Positions 23,771 to 35,500 of a stretch of 64,000 bases of DNA are shown here, one piece after another (the first letter of the stretch is position 1; the number at the start of each line of letters is the position of its first letter). The stretch is from the NCBI GenBank assembly GCA_004369085.1, contig ML210153.1, forward strand, positions 310,001 through 374,000. Direction: 5' to 3'. This DNA comes from Coprinopsis marcescibilis (Eukaryota; Basidiomycota; Agaricomycetes; Agaricales; Psathyrellaceae). The translations under genes were made by a program, and so were the position numbers. Below the pieces are notes generated by a model that was given only the letters and a program-made list of their open reading frames with translations, made no database searches and was not told the origin of the DNA.

Positions 23771-25495
23771 CTATGACAAGAATCCACGAAGGGCACCGCC
23801 CACGTTCAAGGTATCGATCCTACAGAGCTGGGTTAGATTCGCGCCAGAAGAAAGAAGATGAGTCTACATACAGGAATGTGTCGTGCCCCCAAACACCACC
23901 CAGCTCATAATAGCTCACATGATTGTTGCCCGCCATCCTCAAGGCATCGGCAACTTCCCGTTGCTGCTCCACAGTGAACAGGATATCGCTCTGGACTCCA
24001 AGAACCAAGGTAGGAATATGCGCCAGTGGCCTCATCCCCTCTGCCAACTCAGTCAGATGAGGAGGAGGATTGACTGGTGGTGGATGTGATTTCGAGTGCG
24101 AGGTCTTGTGCGTCAGCACATTGTCTGGTACATCGTTCAATGCAGTTTCTGGTCTCTCACTCCGGAGCTTGAGGGATTGGAGAGCAGGAGCGGTCATGTC
24201 GAACAGATCCATGGCTTTGGAGATGTAAATTAAAGAGTTGGCGTCATATTTCAAGCAGAATTGCTCCCCCTGGCCCATAAAGTCAGTTGTTTCATCGGGA
24301 CACGTAGATGAGGCGGTTACCTGATGATCCAAATAAGTTTCTATCAGGAAGTCTGGACACAATGCAGGTACTCGAATTCCATTTGCAGAGTCCGATTCCG
24401 GGAGGGTGCGGAATTGTCGACCAAACCGTAGATCCCATTCGGGGCCCGATCGATAGGTAATTGTAGCGATTTCTGAAGGTAAACGTCAATTTCATTTGAA
24501 GAGCTGGCTGGACGACCAGCTTACGTCGTGCAAGTTTCATTCCGGTATGAGGAGGAAGACCGTTATAGTAAAAGCCATTGTTCCAGTTGGGATCTGCCAT
24601 CAGAACTGGTGGGTGTTAAAGCATGGTCGACCCCAAAAGGTAGCTAGGTAGACATACCACTCCGCTGTGCGAAACGCATTGCGACTGCTGAAGGACTACT
24701 CCGAGCTGTCCCACTGATTGAAGCAATCTTGCCGACCCGTTGAGGGAAAAGCCAACCGGCTGCAAGACTTTGCATTGCACCCATCGAACAACCCACGCTG
24801 GCGTAGAGTTTCTCGATGCCGAGGTGATCGAGGAGGTGAAACTGAGCCCTGACCATATCGAAAATCGAAACCACTGGGAAGCGAGTTGCCCAAGGTTCGC
24901 CGGTCTCCGCCTCGATCGAGGAAGGCCCTGTCGAGCCATAGCAGCCTCCAATCACATTTGTGCAGACGATAAAGAGTTGGTTGGTGTCGAGAGCTTTTCC
25001 AGGTCCGATGAACTTCTCCCACCAACCCGGTGTTGGGTTCAGAGATGTCGAGGCAGCATGAGACGATGCGGAGAGACCAGTATGCAGGAGGATGACATTG
25101 TCCTTCTGAGGCGAAAGAGTTCCCCATGTTTCATATGCAATATCGAATGCAGGCAAGGGTTTGGCATGATATGTAAGGGGCAGAGGATCGCTGTGGTGGT
25201 ATGTGTGATATGTTGCTGGACTCGGACGAGCGTATGGTGGTTCTGGACCAGTGTTGCATTCCTCGTCTTCGATCGTTGCTGGACGTTTTGAAGCGACTAG
25301 ACGAGATTCGCGGGCCTTATGAGCGTCGACACAGGGGAAATGAGGTTGGCCATATGTCGATGGCCGTGCACTCGGCAGCACACAGACTGCCTGGGATGAC
25401 GTCGAACTGACTGTTGCGACCTGGACTGCCCGTTGCCAGGAGCGTGCAGTCGGCCTTGTCTGCAGAATCCTCTTAGATAGTGCGTTGAGGGACAT
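23771..25495 (-). CDS. MET2: homoserine O-acetyltransferase
   Basis: Transfers acetyl from acetyl-CoA to homoserine, feeding methionine synthesis. It has an alpha/beta-hydrolase fold. The start at 25495 gives [20 protein letters not shown]. About 100 residues precede the first core block [13 protein letters not shown], and this stretch is rich in Arg, Ser and Ala with few acidic residues near its start, so it may be an organelle-targeting presequence. Core blocks are [30 protein letters not shown] and the nucleophile elbow [15 protein letters not shown] (near 24785). The catalytic Asp is in [14 protein letters not shown] and the His is in WGHDTFL. After a last intron the protein ends [15 protein letters not shown] at 23771. 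[20 protein letters not shown] lies in the lid region. The family call is firm; localisation is inferred. Confidence 0.93.
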
Positions 25496-25788
25496 TCAGG
25501 ACTCGAAGAAAGGAAACAGGTTGACAATCCTGAGGTCACGACGAAGCATTATGAAGCAGAGAGATAGTAGCACCGAAAGGTCACTGCGGCGTTGATGATG
25601 AAAAATGGCGTGCTCAATGCATCTGACGTCTTGCCAATTCTAAAACTGTATATCAGACACATTCCATGGGATTTGGAATAGTAAAATGGGACGAAGGAAT
25701 TGGCTGAGCTGAGAATTGATCTGTCAGTGATTCTTTGATTGGGACCACTGGCAGTGTGAGATTTGCAGGACATGGACTCGGACCTCAG

Positions 25789-28700
25789 ATGGCCTTTACT
25801 GTCGGACTGGAGCACAGAGACAGCACGTTTCCGTCGCTGAGGGCGTCAAAAGCCCTGCATTCACGGCAGGCATCGACGACGTCGACAGCATCGTCGCGCA
25901 GGAGCAGAATCAGTCTTGCGTCCGTTCTGGAAAGGTTTCCCAACGATGTAAGCCGTCGTGTTCCAAAATGACCACATTGTGCCTAACACGTGTATGTCGC
26001 GCACCCAGTTTCGTTCGCTGATTCGGCCAATGAGTATCTCTACTACTCTCTACCAGGTCCTTATCTTTCTCTTCCCAGTCTCTTGACTTACAACTAACTC
26101 GCTCTATTAGGAACAAGACGATCCTGTAACCGTTGCATCGGCGACAGCCGACTCGCCTATGAGCGACCTCCAACGACGAGGACGAGCTTCTCTGGACATG
26201 AAACCATCTTGTCCAAATTCTGTGGACGAAAGGCCATCTAGACGCTCCAAGTTTGAGACCAGGGTCAGCCTTTCGTTGCTCAATGGTCTATATTCTGCTG
26301 ATTGTAAGCGCAGATATACAACTTCCTCACCCGCTCACGATCGCGTTCACGATCAAAGCAAGAGAAAGCGGAGGACACAAAAGCAAAGGGTCAAAAGCAA
26401 ATGCCGCGCTCAAGCATTGGTCAAGGTTCTCCAGCTACAGGAGCAAAGCCCGCTTCACGCATACCCTCGCGTCCTCTGTCGTCGACGACTACCGCAACGA
26501 ACACAACCGCCGCACCCGGAACCCCAAAAGCAAGACGTACAACACCAACAACGCTTCTTGAACCCTCCAAGGCTGTCCCAGAAGTCGCCCAGGAGAATGA
26601 GGTCCCGACTTCGCGGTCAACGACACCCAAGTCTTCGCTGACGAAGAAGAAATTGCAAAGCTTATTTGGAATTCCTCTCGGCCTTTCCAGTCGCAAATCG
26701 TCAAGGTCTCGTTCAAGATCACGGCCAAATAGTCCAGAACCCTCAACAGATGTACCACCTTTACCAACAGCAGGCCGTGACGACAATCCTACACCCAAGC
26801 TTTCCAAATCACATTCGCCGCATTCCTCCCGTCCTCACACTCCTACCAACCCTTCGAAACCAAGGCCGCCCAAGCCGATTTCTGCCTCTGCATCGACTGG
26901 ATCGACATCATCAGCCTTGAGGCTGCCCAAGCTCTTCTCCGGTAAGCATCGGCTCTGTTATCCCGAGTATTTGGGCTATCTTAACCTGTGCACTTCTTCA
27001 ACCTCCCACGTTGCCTTTATCGCCATTTCAGGTCGAGCCGCAACCAACATTGAACCCAATCAATCCCACTCTCGCCCTTCTACATCCGCGGGAACTCCTT
27101 TAAAAAGTGGAGTTCCAGTCGTGTCTGGTCCTCTCAGGAGACCTTCTTCAGTGACGCGACGCATACTCAAGCCGGACTCGCAGCCGGACTCAACGCCTTC
27201 TGTCCATCCGACCAAGCACCCAAACGGAACGGCCGCCCCTGCTCATATTCCAACTCTTCCAAATCTTCAACTAGCCCATCATCCCAATACCCCACTAAAG
27301 GCCCAGTCCATCCCAGAGTCAAAACGGACGACTGTTCCGACCACCAAGGCCAAGCTGGCACCTCGACACACGCCCAAGTTTAGCTCCATGGATGCTGGGT
27401 ATCGCTATCGAGGGGGGAATATGAGCATCGTTGACGAAGAGGGTAGGAATAGCCAGGAGTTGTCGAAGATAGCGACTCCAAGCTTGAAGGGGAAAACCCG
27501 GGAATCCGAGCCAAGTTCTCATCTTCGCACTGGGACGAAGATGAGTACTACTGTTCGGAATACGAAGCATGGCAGTTTTGATTTTGAACGGCCAGGGTGG
27601 GCAACATCTATAATCCAGAGGACGGGGAGTACCGGCACGAATGGTACTGCGACGAGTTCTCGTAGCCGGAATGCAGAAAGCAGCACCAACCATGACCGAG
27701 ATAGCGGTGTAGGACCAGGTTTGGCTGGTGTAGGCACCTTGCAGAGAGATATGTCAATAAAGCGGGCGAAAGATACAGAGGAGCAGTTGAAGGCGAGAGA
27801 GAGGGGTCGGAAGTTGGAACAATACATACAGAAGGACAAATTGCCCCCTCTTCCAACGGCCAATGGGTATCACTCGGACCATGTCAACGGCTCGACATCT
27901 ACTACTGGGACTGCGCAAACCGGCAAGTCCTCAAGCTTGAGCAAGGCCACAGGAAAGAAGAGTGTCAATGGGCATCGATCTGGTGGTAGTGGAGTTGGAT
28001 TGACGAGGTTGACCGGGACGACGCAACACCCTCCTTTCTCCTTTGAACCTCCAGTACCATCGCCAACATATAGCACTGGAAGTAATGGCACCGCAACAGA
28101 GGTACCACATTCATGGGCACCGAAACCAGAGAAAACCAGTCGACCGAAAGAAGAATTGAAACGGCGCGATACAGAAAAGAAGCCAGTAGCGAAAGGAGAC
28201 CGACCACCAGTTCCTGTCCCCGCCCCTTCTACCCAGCATCGCTTTGGATATAAGGGACGTTCCCTCGACCTTGGCCTCAAGCTTGCATGGGCACCATCAA
28301 CAATGAAAGAAGAGGCACTACTACCCTCGTCTACAGTGTTTGCGAGATCCAACAGTTCTTCGAGCGCCACTCGGTCAGCGACCAGCTCTGGGGTGACGAG
28401 AACAGCATCTTCTTCAACGAATGGCCATGACGGAGGTCGATCTCGCAAATTGCACGTTCAGGGGTCAGATAGTGAAGCAGAGCGGTCGAAGTTGGGGAAA
28501 GAAGTGGCAGAATTATTCCGGAATGTTCTTGATGACAGGAGTTTTAATACATTCAAGACATGTAAGTTTTTTCCTCTTTCGGCTGCAGACCAAGATTCCC
28601 TCATCATCTGTCTTCCGAGGAAGATTCAACATTCATTGGCACTCTTCATTTTACACAATGTACTGACCTCATCTCGCTCGCCACAGACGTTCGTCAATTC

Positions 28701-28844
28701 GATGCCCACGAAATCACCTTCGACGGCCGGCATGGTATTGTCGAACGTGTAGAACGACTCCTCGCCAATAACCAGTCCGTTACCATTCAGGACAAACGAA
28801 TAATCCTGGAAAAGTTTGTTCGCATCATCCTACAACATGCATGA
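25789..28844 (+). CDS. Ser/Pro-rich low-complexity protein, function unknown
   Basis: Not recognised. Exon 1 from 25789 gives MAFTVGLEHRDSTFPSLRAS and ends LERFPND. Exon 2 begins EQDDPVTVASATADSPMSD and exon 3 IYNFLTRSRSRSRSKQEK. The body of about 600 residues is dominated by Ser, Pro, Thr and Arg with many SP/TP sites (candidate kinase sites) and no folded domain I can name. A stop-free stretch at about 26941-27031 was taken as an intron by its GT..AG borders. The C-terminal 70 or so residues differ in composition and look folded: AELFRNVLDDRSFNTFKT, then after an intron VRQFDAHEITFDGRHGIVER and DKRIILEKFVRIILQHA-stop at 28844. Nearby antisense frames are shadows of this low-complexity sequence. 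A regulatory or cytoskeletal scaffold is possible, but that is a guess. Confidence 0.65.
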
Positions 28845-29331
28845 CTTCCTATCCTTTATAATTTCCCTTCACGGCTTTGCACGACCTAATTCAACTCACG
28901 CATTATTCCACATATCCTACGCTTATCCTAGGTTATCTCAAGGCCCAGGTATTCTCTGATGATAACCCATTCAACTTGAAGTTACCATTTCTAATGTTCT
29001 TTGCATGTTTCTTTCCTTCATCATAGATTCCCATGGCTTTATCTGACATTTCACCGCACTGATAATTGATTTATTCTTGATTTATGGGCTGCTTGCTTGT
29101 TGCTAATTCATGTGTATTCCCTAGGTTTATTGCTTTTTTTTTTGGATGCGCGTTGCGTGTATATTGTTACGGTTCAACATATGTACTAGGTCATTATGAA
29201 ATGCTATGTAGCAAAATCAACGTTGTAACAAGAATGTAAAGCTTCTGGCGGTATCTGTGAGGAGAATAATCGATGTATGATACAAGATGCGGATAATGCG
29301 AGACGAGGGGTGGGTACAGTGATACGTTCGA
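28845..29331. other. convergent 3' region
   Basis: About 490 AT-richer bases between the 3' ends of the Ser/Pro-rich gene and DID2, with a run of T near 29137. It most likely holds both 3' untranslated regions. I see no further gene. Confidence 0.5.
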
Positions 29332-30143
29332 CTATGACGCCGGTCTCAGGGCGCGTAATCTCTCTGCAAGCTTGTCGTCTTCGTCTTTCAGCATCGGCGG
29401 CATATCCTTGTTTACTTCAATCTCTTTGGCGGACAGGTCGTGTTGCAACTCAATATTAGCCTCTTCCGCAGTCTGGCGTAGCAGTTGGTCGATCTGATCC
29501 TGTGGTGTGGAGATGGCGGTGGTTGCAGACATGGCATCCTCCATGTAAGACGTTTGTACGTCGAGATCGGTGAACTGGGACTCGAATTTGTCCATCACTA
29601 GTGAAATCTGCACAGGGGATTAGCATCGGAGACGGAAAAGGCGATGAAGTGCGTACTCTCTCCAGGTTCATTGTTTCCATCGCTTTGTCCATTCCTTTCA
29701 CAACGGACGCCATGTTTCCAGTAACTGTTCGCATCGTGACAGCAGTCTCCACACGGCTGGCGACGGCATCGATGCGACTGGATAGCCGTAGAAGGTTCAA
29801 GGCTTCAGACTTCTTCCGGATAGCATTCGAAGCGTATATCCTTGCTCCTTCATTGTTGCCTTGGGCAAGCGCCTGTTACTCCGCGATGAGCTGGAAGAGG
29901 GTACATATAATGTATGTCACCGCACCTTCTTTAAACGTGATTTCTCAGAGTTCTCGTCTTTCTGTGCCTTCTTAGCCTGTCGATTGAGGGTTTTGGCAGT
30001 GAACTGTGCGGGGTTGCGGTTAACGGTCAAGTTGAAGATCCAAACGTTTGAATGCCTCTACCTTCAATTGGAACAAGGTCTCTAATCAAAGTCAGCCACA
30101 CATTGTATCGTTGCTAGCTTTACTCACTTTCAAGGTTGCTCAT
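29332..30143 (-). CDS. DID2: ESCRT-III-related protein DID2 / VPS46 (CHMP1)
   Basis: A Snf7-fold regulator that recruits Vps4 through a C-terminal MIM1 helix and helps recycle ESCRT-III from endosomes. The start at 30143 gives MSNLE, then an intron, then TLFQLK, another intron, and [20 protein letters not shown]. The next exons read [20 protein letters not shown], then [20 protein letters not shown] and [20 protein letters not shown], then [20 protein letters not shown] and [20 protein letters not shown]. The tail is [19 protein letters not shown] at 29332, which has the Leu spacing of a MIM1 motif. Total size fits CHMP1 (about 200 residues). Confidence is high. Its paralogue-class partner VPS60 lies 6 kb away. 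Confidence 0.92.
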
Positions 30144-30255
30144 GTTGGGAGAGGGGACTGCGTTAATGGATGTCGGATGGTGAGGAGTGGTTTCCCGAAG
30201 GAGTCACAGCAATCACCGTGCACTGCCACAATCGCATCGGTAGACACGTGTGGGC

Positions 30256-30928
30256 GCGTACGGTCGAAAACCAAGTCTGCACCTATATTACTAAGCCGGC
30301 CTGATGCCGGCATCTCTCATTGCTATCCAAATCGACTTCGGGAGATCTCTGTGAACCATATTCTTTCACCGTGTGTCTCACGTCGTGCCTCCTTGCACAT
30401 TTTGAAAGGCATAGTAGTGTAGAGGATAACGCACCTCTCCCTTCCTCAAACGATCCCTCGTTCGAGAACGAGAGAAGGTGCTTTTGTTAATTTTTTTGTT
30501 CCCTCACCTCTACGGCCGCACTGTGCTGACTTATAATCGTGAAAACTCCGAATGTCGAGTGAGTATAGCATATAACATACATAGTAAAAATTAAAACACT
30601 AGTGCCTTTCAAACTTTTGTCATATGAGATTAAAATAACCAAACTCCTCAATTAAATATGTAAATACAGTCCTTCACTAAAGATTGAAGACAAACAGAAA
30701 GATGCAAAAATTCTCCTCAAACTTATGCTAAAACACTGGTCTGGATGTTGGAGTAATTATATAGTGAGCCTTTTCATATATGTACTTTTTTGTAGGGGCA
30801 GCAACCTTGTGTCGTCGCCGTTACAGTTCGGAGTCGCAGCAAACGAAGCCGAACTTCGCTGTCGCGGCAGTGTCACTTGTCCATCAAGAAGGCTTAGTAA
30901 TATAGGTGCAGACTGGGTGTCCCGTACG
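30256..30928. repeat. candidate small element bounded by inverted repeats
   Basis: A 24-base block at 30274-30297 occurs again, exactly reversed and complemented, at 30891-30914. Weaker matching runs outward on both sides to a shared CGTACGG and inward to a shared TTGATG-like end, so each arm is about 40 to 45 bases with small gaps. The bases between are AT-rich and code for nothing recognisable. Terminal inverted arms with a non-coding core are what a non-autonomous DNA transposon (MITE) would look like. I could not see a convincing target-site duplication, and other copies lie outside what I can search. Confidence 0.45.
30408..30486 (+). other. tRNA-like pol III signal, probably decayed
   Basis: A box-A-like TAGTGTAGAGG at 30415-30425 and a box-B-like GTTCGAGAAC at 30460-30469 are at the distance found in an intronless tRNA gene, and TTTT follows at 30482. 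A D-stem can form (30417-30420 with 30431-30434). The acceptor and anticodon stems do not pair, and the T-loop has an extra base, so this is not a working tRNA. It may be a tRNA-derived relic or a chance match. Confidence 0.25.
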
Positions 30929-31026
30929 GTCCTCCCTGCCAAGTCCTTAGTTGGAACTAAATGATCAAGGTCGACCACCAACATTCAACAATTAGCTGGC
31001 ACTTTTGCTGCCTGTAACTCACCATA

Positions 31027-32124
31027 ATGGGAGTTCTCTATTACTTGAGGTGATTTGCACTTTAATGGTGAATTGTCGTTCGTAGCTGACCTCTTCACTT
31101 GCCAGCTACCTGGCTATTCTCGCTGGGTTTGCTTTCGTAACACTTTCGCTTGCCAGTGGGCTCTTGTATGTTTCAGAGCTGATAGAGGAACATTCGCGAG
31201 TCGCGAAAACTGTGGGACAGAGGATGATATATGTGCGCACCTTGACATTCGGATGGCTGAACCGTTACTTAGAGCGCAACAGGCCGTCATTTCTCTTCAT
31301 GTCATTCTTTATATAACGGACAGTCTACCTTTTCTTCCAACGGCCTTCTCAATCCTCTGTCACGTCGTATATCTGCGTAACTTTTCCCCCAGTTGGCCTC
31401 TCATCGAACTCACCTCGATATCCTTCGTTGCCTCATGCGCCTTGGTGGTGGCTGACCATTTCATTTGGTTCTTCTACTTCGCTCGGTTAACAAACGAGGC
31501 CCGCAAACTGCGGTCATATCGGGTGGTCATTCCAGAGCCTCCAGGATTTCTAGAAATCGCCTCTTTCTTTGGATTCTGTATATGGCTTGTACCATTGTTC
31601 CTGTTCCTTAGCCTCAGTGCTAATGACCACGCCATTCCCATGTCGTCGAGTGAGTTTAGCTCAACTGCTTGCTTGTAATGGTGCTGACCCCTGTCTCAGT
31701 TGAACACTCAGGCTCTCCTCGTTCGTTCAGCTCACAGCAGGCTCAACCAGGGTCACGGGTGTCGCTCATCCGATCCTTGTTTTCAATGCTGCCTCTCAAG
31801 TCATCTCCTCGAGGCCAGCGGCTGACACGGAAGGATACATCAGAAGGCCTCATCGCACCGCGGTCCCCCGTCCCACGCGCAGCTTCTCCGCTTCCTCCAA
31901 ACTATCCCCCACTCTCTCCAAGACCCAGCTACCTATCCCCGCCAAAATCACCCATGCTACGAGGACAGGAGCTTGAGGTCCACAACACCACTAGTTCTAC
32001 TTTTAACCTGAACACGCCGCCTCGTCGTTCGACGGATAGTCTTCAGGCCAGACCTCACGCTGGGGATTCGCTTGGGCTGGGCCTCCGTAGGACATCAAGC
32101 TATGTCCAAGAGCATGATTCGTAG
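31027..32124 (+). CDS. SVP26: ER/Golgi membrane protein SVP26 (TEX261 family)
   Basis: Svp26 is a multi-span membrane protein that helps load certain Golgi type II proteins (mannosyltransferases) into COPII vesicles. The ATG at 31027 gives MGVLYYLS across the first intron. The rest continues YLAILAGFAFVTLSLASGLL, YVSELIEEHSRVAKTVGQRM, and after an intron AVISLHVILYITDSLPFLPT. Then follow FSILCHVVYLRNFSPSWPLI and SISFVASCALVVADHFIWFF, matching the TEX261 core with about four helices, and PGFLEIASFFGFCIWLVPLF. A last exon adds a cytosolic Ser/Pro-rich tail of about 145 residues (for example SPLPPNYPPLSPRPSYLSPP), ending YVQEHDS-stop at 32124. Core assignment is strong; the long tail is typical of fungal members. 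Confidence 0.88.
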
Positions 32125-32529
32125 TGTACTATTTTATCGCCAGATACACTGTACAGTACTCTGTCTTAGGCCGCGGTCGACACGAAAAAGTTTCACTGTC
32201 TGTAGAGTTGAAGAATATCTGTCTAAGAGAAAAAGAAAAGCGCCGCAATAAAAAGTCACCTTGAGCAGGAGTCGAACGCGTGCAGTGCAGAGTAAGGGAA
32301 TGCTTGGCATTGAACATGTTATGCCCAGGATTTCTGTCGCGACCCAAACGAGCGCAGTGAGACCTGTCTCTCTCAACAATATAGCAGTTTACTCTGGAAC
32401 CAAAGTCGGTCCCTGTTTACACGACGTCGAGAACATCAACGACCAGCTACCGAAACTGTCTTCACGGAGCATAGCAAAGCACAGTGGCGAAGACGACAAT
32501 CGAACCGCAGCGAGGCCACCACTGCTTTG
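32125..32529. other. intergenic region between SVP26 and synaptojanin-like gene
   Basis: No gene is supported here. A minus-strand box-B-like GTTCGACTCC (near 32269-32278) followed by a T run resembles the 3' half of a tRNA, but no matching 5' half is visible. The promoter of the synaptojanin-like gene should lie at the right end. Confidence 0.4.
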
Positions 32530-35500
32530 ATGTACCTGTACCTCTCCAATGCACCAAGAACCCTCTACCTAATCACAAGTTCTCATGATGAGAAGCTAGG
32601 CCGACCACACCGAGCTCTTGTATTTCGAGCTGGCGAAAAGGACTCGCAGGCAGTGGTTGAGTTCCTACCCAAGGATGAAATAGACCTCCGCAACTTGGTT
32701 CGCCTATCCTCTCGTGATGTCAAGGGTTGCCTCGGCTTGGTCTGCATAGAGAATGGTCAGTCTACCCAGCACGACCCTGATGTTATGACATTAAGCAATT
32801 ATGCAGATCTTTATATCGCACTTGTGACAAGCGCGACGGAAATTGGGAATACCAGGCCATCTGCATCCGTACCGGAATCAGTAGCCAAGATTCACGAAGT
32901 TAGCTTCTACAGCTTGACATCATCTGTCTGGGACGAATACTCAGCAACAAACGATGGGCTTATTAGCCCTGACTCTATCGACGCAAGCTTTAGGGATACG
33001 TACGTACCGCCTTCTGGCGGTAATCCAGCACTCGAGCATCCATGCCTTCCCTTGAGCAAGATCTTATCCTCTGGGTCGTTTTACTATGCTCATGATAGGC
33101 TTTGGGACTTGTCTTCGAGGCTCTCTGTTCGACTTTCACGAAAAGTGCGAGATTCAAGCTCTACACACGACATGGCGGCGTTCGATGAGCGCTTTGTCTG
33201 GAACGAGTACATCATTCGGAGTCTCTTGGACTTTCGGGCAAGACTCAGTGAAGCTGATAGACAAGACCTAGATGACTGTCAGTTCCTCGTAAGTTGCCTT
33301 TCCGGCTTCCCCAGCTTGTGACTGAGCTTGCTATCTAGATCCTTGCGATTCAAGGCTATGTCGGTGTCTTTACTATGGGATTACCGGCTCCGCCTACGAA
33401 CGGCACTCCCGCTGTTGCCACTCTCGCCTTAATATCAAGGCTTGGATGGAAAAGAGCTGGAACGCGATTCAATACACGGGGTATAGACGATGATGGGAAC
33501 ACAGCTAATTTCGTTGAAGTAAGCCACGCGGCTTGACGACCGTCTGAAAACCTGTTGACAGATTCATTTTGCTCGCAGACGGAAACAATATTCAGCACAG
33601 ATCAGCATTGTGTGAGCTATGTTCAAGCTCGTGGTAGCGTCCCATGTGCGTCTCTTCCCCTGGTAGTCGTAAATTCTCGTTAACATTGATTTCCGTCGTT
33701 AGTGTTTTGGGAGCAACAGGGATTACAAACGTTTGGCCATAAAATCCAAATTACCCGACCACATGCATCGCAGCCTGCCTTTGAAAGGCACTTTCTACAG
33801 ATGATGGAAGAATATGGCGCTATCCATGCTGTCAATCTACTAGGACAGAAAGAGAATGAAGCCCTGTTAACCTCAACATATGCCCGAAATCTAACAACGG
33901 CTCGCCAGGGTCTTGGTGATGACCTTGGGATTACACATTTTGACTTTCACAATGCTGTAAGACTGGGTGGACACGACAGCGTGATTCGTGAACTGAGGTG
34001 TGCGCCCTCTTGTTTCAACGTGCTCCTGGCCTCACCGGTTATCATTAGGAGAGTCGAAAGCATATTGGACCACGTAGATAGATTTGGATTTACGATGTGT
34101 GACACGGACTCGGACGATATCGTGACGGATCAAAAAGGCGTCTTCAGGACGAATTGCTTGGATTGGTGAGTCCCGCGCTCAACTGCCTGGTATGGCATAT
34201 TATTTACTTCCAGAAGTCTCGACCGAACCAATTTTGTTCAGGATATATTGTCCCGTACAACGCTGGAGGAATACCTTCAGCTCGTGCGACGAGAGTGGCT
34301 ACAATCCAATACTTTATGGAGTCACCATCGTGAGTTGTGGGCTGAAAATGGCGATGCACTTTCGCGTACATACGCAGGAACTGGTGCTTTAAATACGAGT
34401 TACACCAGAAGTGGGAAACGGACACTTGCCGGTAGGTTTCTCTGCCGGACATTTGGTAACATCCGTTGAAATATTGCAGGGATGATATCTGACGCAACGA
34501 AGAGCGTTTCGCGTGCGTATATCAACAACTTCCAGGATAAAGATAAGCAATTGGCCATTGATACTTTCTTGGTAATGCGAAAGTGACTGTTGTTGATATT
34601 TATCGCTCACTGTCTTGTCCAGGGAAATTTGAGCAACCAGCGACAAGTTACGATCTTTGACCCAGTGCACGACTCAATCCGCGACGTTCTTGATCAGAGG
34701 TTTGTTTGGAATGATGCCTCGAGAACCCCGCTGCTGATGCCCATTCTTAGGCTTTCCGAATATTCCACGACGAAGCAGTGCACATTTTTCATTGGGACCT
34801 GGAATGTGAATGGCAGGGTATGGCCATTACCTTGGCATATTGTGGTTAAACTCACTATTTCATTGTCAGCATCCATCAGAATCCCTGAACGACTGGCTTT
34901 TCCCACCTCAAAGTACCGTAGTCCTACACCTTACCAACGGGGAACACTGACCAATTATCTACTAGGTTCATCGACCGAGTGCGTTTCATAATATCGCTGA
35001 ACTGCCTACAGTTCTTAAACAATCTTTAGGCCCGACATGTATGTACTTGGGTTCCAAGAAATTGTGCCCTTGACGGCACAACAAATCCTGCAAACTGACC
35101 CTGAAAAACGGTATGTATCAAACGCGGAGCTAAAAGATACGCCCGCTCAACAATGGTTCTTAGATTGGTCTGGGAAAAGAAATTGTTTGAAACACTTGAT
35201 CGGCGTCCCAACAAGAGGTCGAATTATGTGCTTCTGCGGAGTGAACAGGTAATGGGGTCTCCCCTCGCATGCGCGTGGAATGTTCTGACACATGTAACAG
35301 CTCGTCGGGACTGCGCTAATTATTCTCGTCAAGGCAGAGTTAACAGCAGTGATTAGAAATGTCGAAGCAACGACGCGCAAGGTAACTGCAGGCACTGCTG
35401 CTATCGAACGAGATGACCCTTACTCCATTCGCTAGACGGGACTGCGAGGAATGTCCGGAAACAAGGGCGCCGTCGGTATTCGGCTAGAGTATTATGATAC

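Larger units (their letters stand above)
30144..31026. other. divergent intergenic region with AT-rich core and inverted repeat
   Basis: This stretch separates the divergent DID2 and SVP26 genes. Bases from about 30480 to 30780 are clearly AT-rich compared with the surroundings. It carries the inverted repeat and tRNA-like signals listed separately. Promoters of both genes presumably lie at its two ends. No protein-coding exon is supported. Confidence 0.55.

Noticed and set aside
20367..25495. ALDH, VPS60 and MET2 as a metabolic gene cluster
   Set aside because: The genes differ in orientation and pathway and look like ordinary neighbours.
27870..28448. 192-codon minus frame opposite the Ser/Pro-rich gene
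   Set aside because: Antisense of low-complexity Ser/Thr codons, which rarely give stops; no independent support.
30408..30486. Functional tRNA gene
   Set aside because: Box A and B fit, but acceptor and anticodon stems do not pair and the T-loop is too long.
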